Of a stretch of 64,000 bases of DNA, positions 17,325 through 25,050 are shown piece by piece. Source of the DNA: Pseudomonas siliginis (GTDB lineage Bacteria > Pseudomonadota > Gammaproteobacteria > Pseudomonadales > Pseudomonadaceae). Under the pieces are notes generated by a model that saw only the letters and a program-made list of their open reading frames with translations, had not been told where the DNA came from and did not search any database. How positions within the stretch are numbered: the first letter of the stretch is position 1; each line of letters opens with the position of its first letter. The position numbers and the translations under genes are program-made. The stretch is from positions 62,001-126,000 of the forward strand of contig NZ_JAHSTW010000001.1 in assembly GCF_019145195.1 (NCBI RefSeq). Reading direction: 5' to 3'.

Positions 17325-18143
17325 TTGAACGTATCCACTGCGCAAATTGCCGCTCCGTTTGTCACCCAGGCGCCTGTAGTCATGGACTGCAAACTGGACA
17401 AGATTTTCTACGGCAACTTCATGGCAGTACGTGACAGCCACGTGCCCATCGAGAAAAACAAGATCACCGGATTCATCGGTCCCTCGGGCTGCGGCAAAAG
17501 CACCGTGCTGCGCAGCCTCAACCGGATGAACGATCTGGTGAAGGGCTTTCGTTTCGAGGGCCATGTGCATTTCCTCGGGCAGGACGTCTACGGCAAGGGC
17601 GTCGATCCGGTGGTCGTACGTCGCTACATCGGCATGGTGTTTCAACAGCCTAACCCGTTCTCGATGAGCATCTTCGACAACGTCGCGTTTGGCCTTCGCC
17701 TCAATCGCTACAAAGGCGATATCGGCGACCGCGTCAAGCATGCGCTGCAAGGCGCCGCGCTGTGGGACGAAGTCAAGGACAAGCTCAAGGTCAGCGGCCT
17801 CTCGCTCTCCGGTGGCCAGCAGCAACGCCTGTGTATCGCCCGGGCGATCGCCACTGAGCCGGAAGTCCTGCTGCTGGATGAGCCTTGTTCGGCACTGGAC
17901 CCGATCGCCACTAGGCGCGTCGAAGAATTGATGGTCGAGTTGAAGAAGGACTACACCATCGCACTGGTGACCCACAACATGCAGCAAGCCATCCGTGTTG
18001 CTGACACCACGGCGTTTTTCTCGGTGGATATTTCCCAGGGCACACGCACCGGTTATCTGGTCGAGATGGGCCCGACGGCGCAGATCTTCGACAACCCCCG
18101 TGAACAGATGACCGGCGATTACATCAGCGGCAAGTTCAGCTAA
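17325..18143 (+). CDS. pstB: Phosphate ABC transporter ATPase PstB
   Basis: A 272-residue ABC ATPase. Walker [11 protein letters not shown]-loop VFQQPNPF, signature LSGGQQQR, Walker [13 protein letters not shown] and H-loop VTHNMQQA are all intact; [19 protein letters not shown] is typical of PstB. It powers phosphate uptake through PstCA. The start appears to be TTG with GGGAG about 9 bases upstream. Unlike many pst operons, phoU does not follow; a Fic-fold gene comes instead. Confidence 0.95.
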   Translation: MNVSTAQIAAPFVTQAPVVMDCKLDKIFYGNFMAVRDSHVPIEKNKITGFIGPSGCGKSTVLRSLNRMNDLVKGFRFEGHVHFLGQDVYGKGVDPVVVRRYIGMVFQQPNPFSMSIFDNVAFGLRLNRYKGDIGDRVKHALQGAALWDEVKDKLKVSGLSLSGGQQQRLCIARAIATEPEVLLLDEPCSALDPIATRRVEELMVELKKDYTIALVTHNMQQAIRVADTTAFFSVDISQGTRTGYLVEMGPTAQIFDNPREQMTGDYISGKFS

Positions 18144-18236
18144 GTCACAGCACCGGTCACGGCCGCCTACCTGCACAAGCCAAATGGATTTGGCGGGCAT
18201 CGGTGGACATTTACCAAGCGTTTCCAAGGAGCTCCA

Positions 18237-18935
18237 ATGCCTGCCACGCATCGTCTTGATTTGCCTGCGATTGAACGTGCACTGCGGGAAGTGCAGAGCC
18301 GTTTCGCCGAGCTCAGCCGGCACTTCACCGAGCCCCGAGACCCGTTGACTGATGAAGTGCTGCACAACGTGCTTGAAGGCTATGCGTTGGTTGACGAGTA
18401 TGTTGCCCGCGGCGTCGACCTGTTCGATCTGCAGCAACTGAACCTGATGCTGGAGATCAATGCCACGGTGCTTTGTGGCCGGGATCCGGCGCGCCGGCTG
18501 GAATACGCCCAGCATCTGGCAGCCACCGAGGCGCATTTCTTCAACAACGTCGAGGGCGGCATCAAGGACTTGTACAACTGGTATTGCGCTTATCGCAGTG
18601 AGTCAGTCTGGAAGCGTGCAGCGGGTGTCTATGTGCGCATTCTGAGCAAGCCGCAGCTGTTTATCGAAGGCAACAACCGCAGTGGCTCGCTGATTGTCAG
18701 CTACTTGCTCATGCGGGCAGGGCTGCCTCCATTCGTGTTGACCCTGGAAAATGCCGAGGGCTATTTCAACCCGTCTTCGGTCATCCGCAATTCCGCCAAG
18801 CATGGCGTCAAGGCGTTGTACGAATTGCCAAAGATCAAGAAAAAATATGCAGCATTCTTAGAAGAACAGGCGCCCGATCCAATGAAGTTCTTTCTCAAAG
18901 GCAAGCCTTTGCCTCTCTCTCAAGGTGGCCATTGA
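18237..18935 (+). CDS. Fic-fold protein with altered catalytic motif
   Basis: A 232-residue soluble protein. Its central region matches the Fic/Doc core: PQLFIEGNNRSGSLIVSY lines up with the Fic signature HPFxEGNGRxxR, followed by a typical helix (LLMRAGLPPFVLTLENAEGYF). The catalytic histidine position is glutamine (Q140), the second glycine is asparagine (GNNR) and the final arginine is serine, so normal AMP transfer is doubtful. AAGGAG lies 7 bases before the ATG. It starts 93 bp after pstB and its stop overlaps the HAD gene, so both may belong to the phosphate-starvation operon. Possible roles are an inactive regulator or a Fic enzyme with different chemistry. Confidence 0.65.
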   Translation: MPATHRLDLPAIERALREVQSRFAELSRHFTEPRDPLTDEVLHNVLEGYALVDEYVARGVDLFDLQQLNLMLEINATVLCGRDPARRLEYAQHLAATEAHFFNNVEGGIKDLYNWYCAYRSESVWKRAAGVYVRILSKPQLFIEGNNRSGSLIVSYLLMRAGLPPFVLTLENAEGYFNPSSVIRNSAKHGVKALYELPKIKKKYAAFLEEQAPDPMKFFLKGKPLPLSQGGH

Positions 18936-19576
18936 TGAACTGGGCACCAGCATTTGCCAGATTGACAACCTTCGGCAGCCGGGCAGGGCAGGCTATCCGC
19001 TGCGCTTTGCCGCAGTTGTTCGAACGTCAGCGCATACGGATTTCGTTCGATATCGATGACACGCTCGCCTGCCAGCTTCATCACTGCGCAGTCGAGAACA
19101 GTCGACTACCGGCCTGTATTCATCGTTGGCTGGGTGAGCCGTTGCGGATGGGCACACGATCGCTGATCCGAGAGCTGCGTCGCCAGGATTGCAGTGTCTG
19201 GGTCTACACCTCATCCGGGCGCACGCCGTCCTATATCAGGCGCTGGTTGGCGCTGTACGGTATCCGCGTCGATGGCGTGGTCAACAGCGTGCTGCACAAC
19301 CGTGCGCTGACGGCGCACGGGATGTCGAATGCGCCTTCCAAGTATCCGCCAGCGTTCGATATCGACTTGCATGTCGATGATTCGGAGGGCGTGCAGATTG
19401 AAGGCAAGGATCATGGCTTCCGGGTGGTCGTGGTGCATCCCGAGGATGATCGCTGGGCGCAGAAAGTGCTGGATTCGGTGGCCAAGGTCCAGGCGCAGCT
19501 CGCTTGGCAGCAAATGCTCAGACCTCAGGCGCCGGTGCAACAGCGTGCGGAGGCTGTCTTTGAGTCGCTTGGCTGA
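18935..19576 (+). CDS. HAD-superfamily hydrolase
   Basis: A 213-residue protein with HAD phosphatase motifs: motif I FDIDDTLA (D39 nucleophile, D41), motif II VYTSSGRT, and an acidic motif IV DIDLHVDDSEGV. Mg-dependent phosphoester hydrolysis is the expected chemistry; the substrate is unknown. It starts at the ATG within TGATG, overlapping the Fic-fold gene by one base, so the two are translationally coupled and probably act together. The operon ends at the terminator near 19673. Confidence 0.75.
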   Translation: MNWAPAFARLTTFGSRAGQAIRCALPQLFERQRIRISFDIDDTLACQLHHCAVENSRLPACIHRWLGEPLRMGTRSLIRELRRQDCSVWVYTSSGRTPSYIRRWLALYGIRVDGVVNSVLHNRALTAHGMSNAPSKYPPAFDIDLHVDDSEGVQIEGKDHGFRVVVVHPEDDRWAQKVLDSVAKVQAQLAWQQMLRPQAPVQQRAEAVFESLG

Positions 19577-19672
19577 GCGAGTACGCATTGGCTATCTGGA
19601 CAGCAGCGCCTCAGGTGTACGAGGCACTGCTGAGAAATGACTCAATAGATGCGCAAAACATGTCTCGCAGAA

Positions 19673-19706
19673 ACGACAAAGCCCTGAATAATCAGGGCTT
19701 TGTCGT
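19673..19706. terminator. Bidirectional terminator between the HAD gene and tRNA-Ser
   Basis: A 15-bp inverted repeat (ACGACAAAGCCCTGA / TCAGGGCTTTGTCGT) around a four-base ATAA loop, placed between the convergent HAD gene and tRNA gene. T-rich tracts lie in the stem rather than after it, so efficiency is uncertain. Confidence 0.7.
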
Positions 19707-19713
19707 ATAAAGA

Positions 19714-19801
19714 TGGCGGAGGCGATGGGATTCGAACTCATGGACCTGTTACAGTCGACGGTTTTCAAGACCGTTGCCTTAAACCACTCGGCCACACCTC
19801 C
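19714..19801 (-). tRNA. tRNA-Ser (anticodon UGA)
   Basis: An 88-nt gene with encoded CCA. The acceptor stem pairs GGAGGTG with CGCCTCC (one G-U), the anticodon arm holds CTTGAAA (anticodon TGA, reads UCA), there is a long variable arm as in serine tRNAs, and the T arm has GTTCGAATC. Integration next to a tRNA is common, but no attachment-site duplicate was seen here. Confidence 0.97.
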
Positions 19802-19924
19802 GTTTGCGTTGCGGGCGCCATAATACCTGAATGAAACACACTGTCAAACTCTCTGCATGGCTTGTTACAGAGCGTCTGTTATGATCTTTGCGACTGAACG
19901 TTTCAAACCAACAGGAGTGTCGCC

Positions 19925-20596
19925 ATGCGCGAACAGGATTACGCAGTTAATAACAGCGTGCAGGCTGAGCAGCTAGAGGTTAGCCGCGTCCTGCGCAACA
20001 CTTATGGTCTCTTGGCTCTGACCCTCGCATTCAGCGGCGTGATGGCCTTCGTAGCCCAGCAGATGCGTGTCGGCTACCCGAACATTTTCGTGGTGCTGAT
20101 CGGCTTCTACGGGCTGTTCTTCCTCACCAACAAACTCCGTGATTCCGCGTGGGGCCTGGTATCCGCCTTCGCGTTGACCGGTTTCATGGGTTTCCTGCTC
20201 GGCCCGATCCTCAACCGTTACCTGGGCATGCAGGGCGGCGCTGAAGTGGTCAGCTCGGCTTTCGCCATGACCGCACTGGTGTTCGGTGGTCTGTCGGCCT
20301 ACGTGCTGATCACCCGCAAGGACATGAGCTTCCTCGGTGGATTCATCACCGCAGGTTTCTTTGTCCTGCTGGGCGCTACGCTGGCGAGCTTCTTCTTCCA
20401 GATCAGCGGCCTGCAACTGGCGATCAGCGCCGGCTTCGTGCTGTTCTCGTCGGTCTGCATTCTGTTCCAGACCAGCGCGATCATCCACGGCGGCGAGCGC
20501 AACTACATCATGGCGACCATCAGCCTGTATGTATCGATCTACAACCTGTTCGTCAGCCTGCTGCAACTGTTCGGCATCATGAGCCGCGACGACTGA
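19925..20596 (+). CDS. Bax inhibitor-1/YccA family membrane protein
   Basis: A 223-residue integral membrane protein with seven hydrophobic segments and the family pattern VLRNTYGLLALTLAFSGVMAF at the N-terminus and ILFQTSAIIHGGERNYIMATISLYVSIYNLFVSLLQ at the C-terminus. E. coli YccA is a substrate and modulator of the FtsH protease, and TMBIM relatives are pH-gated calcium leaks. AGGAGTG lies 8 bases upstream of ATG. It is a single-gene unit bounded by a tRNA and a terminator. Confidence 0.93.
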   Translation: MREQDYAVNNSVQAEQLEVSRVLRNTYGLLALTLAFSGVMAFVAQQMRVGYPNIFVVLIGFYGLFFLTNKLRDSAWGLVSAFALTGFMGFLLGPILNRYLGMQGGAEVVSSAFAMTALVFGGLSAYVLITRKDMSFLGGFITAGFFVLLGATLASFFFQISGLQLAISAGFVLFSSVCILFQTSAIIHGGERNYIMATISLYVSIYNLFVSLLQLFGIMSRDD

Positions 20597-20612
20597 TCGT
20601 AATGGCTGCAAT

Positions 20613-20640
20613 AAAAAACCCGCTTCGGCGGGTTTTTTAT
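20613..20640 (+). terminator. Rho-independent terminator after the YccA-like gene
   Basis: AAAAAACCCGC-TTCG-GCGGGTTTTTT, a compact GC stem with a UUCG tetraloop and a T run. The A run on the left allows it to work for the convergent lipoprotein gene too. Confidence 0.9.
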
Positions 20641-20661
20641 CGTCTGGAGAAAAGTGTCTGC

Positions 20662-20991
20662 TCAGTTGATGACGATGCTGCCGTCCACTTGCTGACGGTA
20701 GATCGTGTAGGGCAGCAGCAAGGTATCGAGCGCGCCGGACACCACGGCGTCCACCAGCACCACCGGAATGGCCGCGTTGCGGTGATCATCGGGATCGATG
20801 CCTGAGGCCAGCGGAGCGTTCAGCGTGCAGAAGTCATAAGCGAGGCCGCTGTAGATTCTCGGTACCGCGCCGCAATAACTTTTCTGCTGCTTGAGTCCGT
20901 CAACGGCAGCCTGATCGTTGCGCGCTATTGTTTGAATCGTGCCACAGCCGCCGAGCAGCATGCCGGCCAGCAGTATTGCCTGAATTTTCAT
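20662..20991 (-). CDS. YceK/YidQ-like lipoprotein
   Basis: A 109-residue lipoprotein. The start at MKIQAILLAGMLLGGCGTIQ gives a short signal peptide with lipobox LLGGC and a lipidated cysteine at 16. The body (VPRIYSGLAYDFCTLNAP, DPDDHRNAAIPVVLVDAVVSGALDTLLLPYTIY) follows the DUF1375/YceK pattern of small outer-membrane lipoproteins of unknown role. The residues after the cysteine give no inner-membrane retention signal. Confidence 0.8.
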   Translation of the reverse strand: MKIQAILLAGMLLGGCGTIQTIARNDQAAVDGLKQQKSYCGAVPRIYSGLAYDFCTLNAPLASGIDPDDHRNAAIPVVLVDAVVSGALDTLLLPYTIYRQQVDGSIVIN

Positions 20992-21049
20992 AGCGCCATT
21001 CCTTAGCCGCGAAAAACCCCAATCTACCCTGATCATTGGTAAAAGACAC

Positions 21050-21487
21050 CTACGCCATCGGTGGCAGTCGCCGCTTGACCGGGGTCTTCTTGACGATCGC
21101 GGTGTTGGTTTCGGCCAACGTATTCAGTCGGTCGAGCAGGGTATCGAGCTGCTCCATCGAGCGCACGTGCAGGCGGGCAATAAAGCAGTCGTCGCCGGTG
21201 ACCTTGTCGCACTCGGTGAACTCCGGGATCGACATGATCTGCCGCTCAACCTCCTGCAGTTGCCCTGGCAGCGGCCGCACCCGGACGATCGCCTGCAACT
21301 GATAGCCGAAGCATTTCGGATCGATCTCCACCGTGTAGCCCTTGAGCACGCCGCGTTCTTCCAGACGCCGCAACCGCTCGGCCACGCTGGGCGATGACAG
21401 GCCGCTGATCTGCGCCAGCGCTTTGAGCGAGCGACGCGAGTCTTCCATCAGCGCGCTGATAAGGATCTGATCGATATCGTCAGTCAC
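21050..21487 (-). CDS. Lrp/AsnC-family transcriptional regulator
   Basis: A 145-residue regulator: winged helix-turn-helix (IDQILISALMEDSRRSLKALAQISGLSSPSVAERLRRLEERGVL) and a C-terminal RAM effector-binding domain (about 65-140, RVRPLPGQLQEVERQI, KVTGDDCFIARLHV). The start is set at GTG with CGGAG 7 bases upstream. It lies next to and diverges from an EamA exporter gene 148 bp away. Lrp-type regulators often control an adjacent amino-acid exporter, so that gene is a likely target (inference). Confidence 0.9.
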   Translation of the reverse strand: MTDDIDQILISALMEDSRRSLKALAQISGLSSPSVAERLRRLEERGVLKGYTVEIDPKCFGYQLQAIVRVRPLPGQLQEVERQIMSIPEFTECDKVTGDDCFIARLHVRSMEQLDTLLDRLNTLAETNTAIVKKTPVKRRLPPMA

Positions 21488-21634
21488 ATTCAAACTCCGG
21501 ATTAGGCAAAGGACGCAAATCACCCTCGATAAAAAAGGCAAAAACCAAGTTTAGCCTGCTTTATGCGCTGGAGCAGCCCGAGGTGCGCTTGGCATACTTT
21601 TGCCATGCTTCGCTCACAGCCTCAGGAGAAGATG

Positions 21635-22528
21635 ATGGACAACGCAATCCGCCGCGGTTCGCTGGAAATGACCGCCGCCATGCTGATATCCGGGACGATC
21701 GGCTGGTTTGTGCTGGTGTCCGGGCAACCGGTGCTGGAGGTGGTGTTCTGGCGCTGCGTGTTCGGCGCCGGCACCTTGCTGTTGGTCTGCGCCGCGTTCG
21801 GCTTCCTGCGTCCGGGGATGCTGACCCGCACAACGTTTCTGCTGGCGGTGCTCAGTGGAATGGCGATTGTCGGCAACTGGGTGCTGCTGTTCGCATCCTA
21901 TTCCCGCGCCTCGATAGCCATTGGTACGGCGGTCTATAACGTGCAGCCGTTCATGCTGGTCGGTTTGGCAGCGTTGTTCCTCGGCGAGAAAATTACCCTG
22001 CAGAAGCTGTTCTGGCTGGCGATTTCGTTCATGGGCATGCTGGCGATTGTCAGTGCCCATAGCACGCAAGGCGAGGAGGGTAACGATTACTTGATGGGAA
22101 TTGCCCTGGCGTTGGGCGCGGCGTTTCTCTACGCGATTGCCGCACTGATCATCAAGCGCCTGACCGGCACGCCGCCGCACCTGATTGCGCTGATTCAAGT
22201 CTGCACCGGTGTGTTGTTGCTCGCGCCGTTCGCGCATTTCGATGCGTTGCCACAGGGCGCCGATGCGTGGGCGAGTCTGGTGACGCTGGGCATTGTGCAT
22301 ACCGGTTTGATGTACGTCTTGCTGTATGGCGCGATTCAAAAGCTGCCGACGGCATTGACCGGCGCACTGTCGTTCATTTATCCGATCGCGGCGATTTTCG
22401 TTGACTGGTTCGCCTTCGGCCATCGCCTCGAATTGCTGCAATGGATAGGCGTTGCAGCGATCCTGCTGGCCGCCGCCGGCATGCAACAAGGTTGGGGCTG
22501 GAAAGCCCGGCGGCTGGCGGCGCAGTAA
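21635..22528 (+). CDS. EamA-family drug/metabolite exporter
   Basis: A 297-residue transporter with ten predicted TM helices in two EamA repeats (about 10-135 and 150-285). AGGAG lies 6 bases before the second of two adjacent ATGs, which is taken as the start. The family exports amino acids, nucleosides and other metabolites. The Lrp-type regulator gene diverges from it, favouring an amino-acid substrate. Its stop is 3 bp from that of the convergent FUSC gene. Confidence 0.88.
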   Translation: MDNAIRRGSLEMTAAMLISGTIGWFVLVSGQPVLEVVFWRCVFGAGTLLLVCAAFGFLRPGMLTRTTFLLAVLSGMAIVGNWVLLFASYSRASIAIGTAVYNVQPFMLVGLAALFLGEKITLQKLFWLAISFMGMLAIVSAHSTQGEEGNDYLMGIALALGAAFLYAIAALIIKRLTGTPPHLIALIQVCTGVLLLAPFAHFDALPQGADAWASLVTLGIVHTGLMYVLLYGAIQKLPTALTGALSFIYPIAAIFVDWFAFGHRLELLQWIGVAAILLAAAGMQQGWGWKARRLAAQ

Positions 22529-22531
22529 GGA

Positions 22532-23569
22532 TCAGATGTTCCAGCGCGGTGCGGTGGCTGCCAGGCGCTGGCGCATCTCGCTGATATTGGCGGCGAGTTG
22601 CCGGGTCAGCATCCGGTAGCCGTCGAGCGTATTGGCGACTGGCGCATCAAGGTCCGCTGCTGGCAGCTCCATCGGTCGCTCCAGCCGTTGCGAGGCCCCG
22701 GTTTTCAACGCGCGAGCCATGCCGATCAGTTGCACACGAATCTGCCGGTGCTCAGCCTTCAGTGCCGTTTGCAGATGTGCCGTGGCCTGCGGGTCGCTTG
22801 CGTTGGGGCGGATATTGCCGAGGATCTCCAGCGTGCTGATGCACATGCGCAGGTTGCGCTGAATCGCGTCGAGCTCGGTCATGGAAATCTTCACTTCCTT
22901 GGACACCGACGGCATCAGCGAGCGTAACTGCACCATCACCGCCCCCACCTTGCTCATCAGCCGCACATGCTCGTCGGCGCTGACCGCTTCACCGTTGATG
23001 ATGCGCCCGTACACTGTGGCGCAGTCGCGCAAGGCGTCGGCGAGGTTGTAACGCCACGAGTAGACCGCGTACAGCGGCAGGGCGAAGGAAAACGCCAAGG
23101 CGAGGGCGATGCCGATCAGGATGTCGACGCCGCGCCACAGTCCATCGGTGATCGGGTTGTCGCCATGCCCGGCAACGATGAACACGGTGATCGCCGAGAG
23201 CAGGGCGGTGTAGCCGCCCTTGCCAATCGCGTGATACGAGAAAAAACCGCACACCACAGCCATGGAAAAGTAGGTCAGCCACGGCATGTCCAGCCAGGCG
23301 TGCTGCGCCACTAGGGCCAATCCGACCCCCGCGCCGATCAAGGTACCAATGGCGCGCTCGGCGGCTTTTTTGCCGATGTTGCCGTGATGCTGCAAACCGC
23401 CGATGACCACCAGCATGGTCACTGACGCCCATTCGCCGTGGGGCAGATTGATGCCAGTGGTCAGCAGAATCGTCGCCAACAATCCCAAGGCCACCCGCAC
23501 GGAATGGATCAGTCGGGCGTGACGGTAGCGCCGATACGGGTCCAGTAACGGACGCAGGATACGGCGCAA
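22532..23569 (-). CDS. FUSC-family inner-membrane transporter
   Basis: A 345-residue protein with about six TM helices in the first half (RVALGLLATILLTTGINLPHGEW, SVTMLVVIGGLQHH, YTALLSAITVFIVAG) and a cytoplasmic helical half, the FUSC pattern of aromatic acid/fusaric acid exporters. Together with the HlyD-type protein and the small membrane protein encoded upstream it should form an efflux system. Start is uncertain: TTG at 23569 has no ribosome site, whereas CTG at 23605 follows GAGG by 6 bases and would add 12 residues. This is the last gene of a three-gene leftward operon. Confidence 0.85.
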   Translation of the reverse strand: MRRILRPLLDPYRRYRHARLIHSVRVALGLLATILLTTGINLPHGEWASVTMLVVIGGLQHHGNIGKKAAERAIGTLIGAGVGLALVAQHAWLDMPWLTYFSMAVVCGFFSYHAIGKGGYTALLSAITVFIVAGHGDNPITDGLWRGVDILIGIALALAFSFALPLYAVYSWRYNLADALRDCATVYGRIINGEAVSADEHVRLMSKVGAVMVQLRSLMPSVSKEVKISMTELDAIQRNLRMCISTLEILGNIRPNASDPQATAHLQTALKAEHRQIRVQLIGMARALKTGASQRLERPMELPAADLDAPVANTLDGYRMLTRQLAANISEMRQRLAATAPRWNI

Positions 23570-23629
23570 CAGCGGTGGCAGGCGGTGGGTGCTGTAAGTA
23601 GTCAGTGCGAACCTCGTGAGTCAGTCAAA

Positions 23630-24589
23630 TCAATGGAAGGGGAAAATGTAATTCATCCAGGCGGACATGCGCAGCAGGATTTTGCGCATCGCGCCGATGT
23701 GATGAAAGTGCTGACTGTAAAGCGCCGCTTGCCCGTAGGCGCCGCCCGGCATGAGCGCGCTGTATTCGGCGAACGCCGGGTCAGTGATTTCAATGATCAC
23801 CGGCACGCGTCCGGCCGGTGGCGAACCGGTGTAGCTGATCAGGGTACCGGAAGGTTGCACCTGGCCCTCGGCGATCACCCCGATCACACTTTTCACCCGA
23901 CCGGCGAAGACCTTGCCGGGAATGCCATCGAAGGCGACTTCGGCCTCGTCGCCCACGGTCAGACGCAATAGGCTGTTCTGGCGCATCCAGGCGGCGAAGT
24001 ATTGACCTTCCTGCGGAATAAACACCATTGACGGGCGCAGCGGCAGCTTGCTCGCCATCATCCCCGGTCGCAGCGAAACGTGGGTGACGAAGCCTTTGCT
24101 CGGCGCTCGAACCACGGTGTTGTCCAGCTCGAACTGCGCATTGTCCAGTTGCGCCTGCAGATCGTCGGTGCGAGCAATGGCCGCGTCCAGTTCTCGCTGG
24201 GTGCCGAAGTTGCGGCGGATCAGTTCGGTGATGCGGTAGCGGTCGCCTTTGGCTGCAACCAGTTGCGCCTTGAGCGATTTCAGACGGTTCTGGAAAGGCG
24301 TTGGATCGATGCGGAACAGCACGTCGCCTTTTTCCAGGGGTTCGTTGCCCTTTACCGGCACGTCGATCACCTGGCCGCTGATGATCGGAATGACCGGCAC
24401 CGAGACGAAGTAGGAGCGCGCCACCTCAGAATAGGGATGGTTGTAGTTCATGGTGAAAATCAGCGCGCCGATGATCAGCACGCCACCCAGGACAGCGGTG
24501 GGCACCGTCCATTTGTTCAGCGGAATGCGGAAGATCTTGAAAATCGCGACGCAGAGCGCGGCATACGTGAGGATGAGCAACAGATCCAT
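23630..24589 (-). CDS. HlyD-family membrane fusion protein (YiaV/AaeA-like)
   Basis: A 319-residue adaptor with two N-terminal hydrophobic segments (about 3-20 and 28-48), a biotinyl-lipoyl-like half (VIPIISGQVIDVPVKGNEPLEKGDVLFRIDP), a coiled-coil hairpin (about 105-160) and the second half TVVRAPSKGFVTHVSLRPG. It would link the FUSC transporter to the outer membrane. It starts 2 bp after the DUF3302 gene ends. The E. coli gene pair yiaW-yiaV has the same order. Confidence 0.9.
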   Translation of the reverse strand: MDLLLILTYAALCVAIFKIFRIPLNKWTVPTAVLGGVLIIGALIFTMNYNHPYSEVARSYFVSVPVIPIISGQVIDVPVKGNEPLEKGDVLFRIDPTPFQNRLKSLKAQLVAAKGDRYRITELIRRNFGTQRELDAAIARTDDLQAQLDNAQFELDNTVVRAPSKGFVTHVSLRPGMMASKLPLRPSMVFIPQEGQYFAAWMRQNSLLRLTVGDEAEVAFDGIPGKVFAGRVKSVIGVIAEGQVQPSGTLISYTGSPPAGRVPVIIEITDPAFAEYSALMPGGAYGQAALYSQHFHHIGAMRKILLRMSAWMNYIFPFH

Positions 24590-24591
24590 GC

Positions 24592-24948
24592 TCAGATCCC
24601 CCGGCTGTCAGAGTGAGGCGCAACCGGCGACTGCGCTTCCAGCCGCTCGATCCGGGCTTGCAGCTCGACGACCTGTTGCTCCAGTTGATCGACGTGATTC
24701 TGAATGGGTTTGCCATCGCCGAAACCCCAACCGCGATCCTCGCGATAGGCCATCGCCCAGATCCACAGAAATGGCCAGAGTGCATGCAAGGTGAACAGAC
24801 TGACCCAGCCAGTGGCATGGATCGCGTCCTGGTGCGGGTGGTTGCGGTGGACAGCGATCTCGTACGGGATGTCATGCAGCACGATGATCCCGTAAAACAG
24901 CACGAGACCGACAAAAACCAACAGACCCAATGCGAAGTAATCGAGCAT
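24592..24948 (-). CDS. DUF3302 small inner-membrane protein (YiaW-like)
   Basis: A 118-residue protein with two TM helices (about 4-26 and 50-70) and a C-terminal coiled coil (HVDQLEQQVVELQARIERLEAQ). HPHQDAIHATGWVSLFTLHALWPFLWIWAMAYR is typical of the DUF3302/YiaW family, which is regularly linked to HlyD-type proteins. GGAGG lies 7 bases upstream of ATG. It is the first gene of the operon; its function is unknown but probably supports assembly of the efflux pair. Confidence 0.85.
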   Translation of the reverse strand: MLDYFALGLLVFVGLVLFYGIIVLHDIPYEIAVHRNHPHQDAIHATGWVSLFTLHALWPFLWIWAMAYREDRGWGFGDGKPIQNHVDQLEQQVVELQARIERLEAQSPVAPHSDSRGI

Positions 24949-25015
24949 GGTCAGCCTCCCGGGCATCCAGCAATGCTGGGCTGAGTGTAGTCACTGAATC
25001 GCCGGGGGGCTGACG

Positions 25016-25045
25016 GATCGGCAGGATCATTCAATCCTGCCGATC
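25016..25045 (-). terminator. Hairpin after the GapN-type gene
   Basis: A perfect 12-bp inverted repeat (GATCGGCAGGAT / ATCCTGCCGATC) with a 6-base loop, starting 5 bp after the stop codon. No T run follows, so it may act as an mRNA 3' stabiliser as much as a terminator. Confidence 0.5.
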
Positions 25046-25050
25046 ACCCG

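Noticed and set aside
15858..18536. 892-codon minus-strand open frame opposite pstCAB
   Set aside because: Its product is low-complexity His/Arg/Gln-rich sequence without motifs and lies entirely across recognised pst genes.
19714..19801. tRNA-Ser as integration site of a genomic island
   Set aside because: No integrase, no duplicated 3' tRNA end and ordinary housekeeping genes on both sides.
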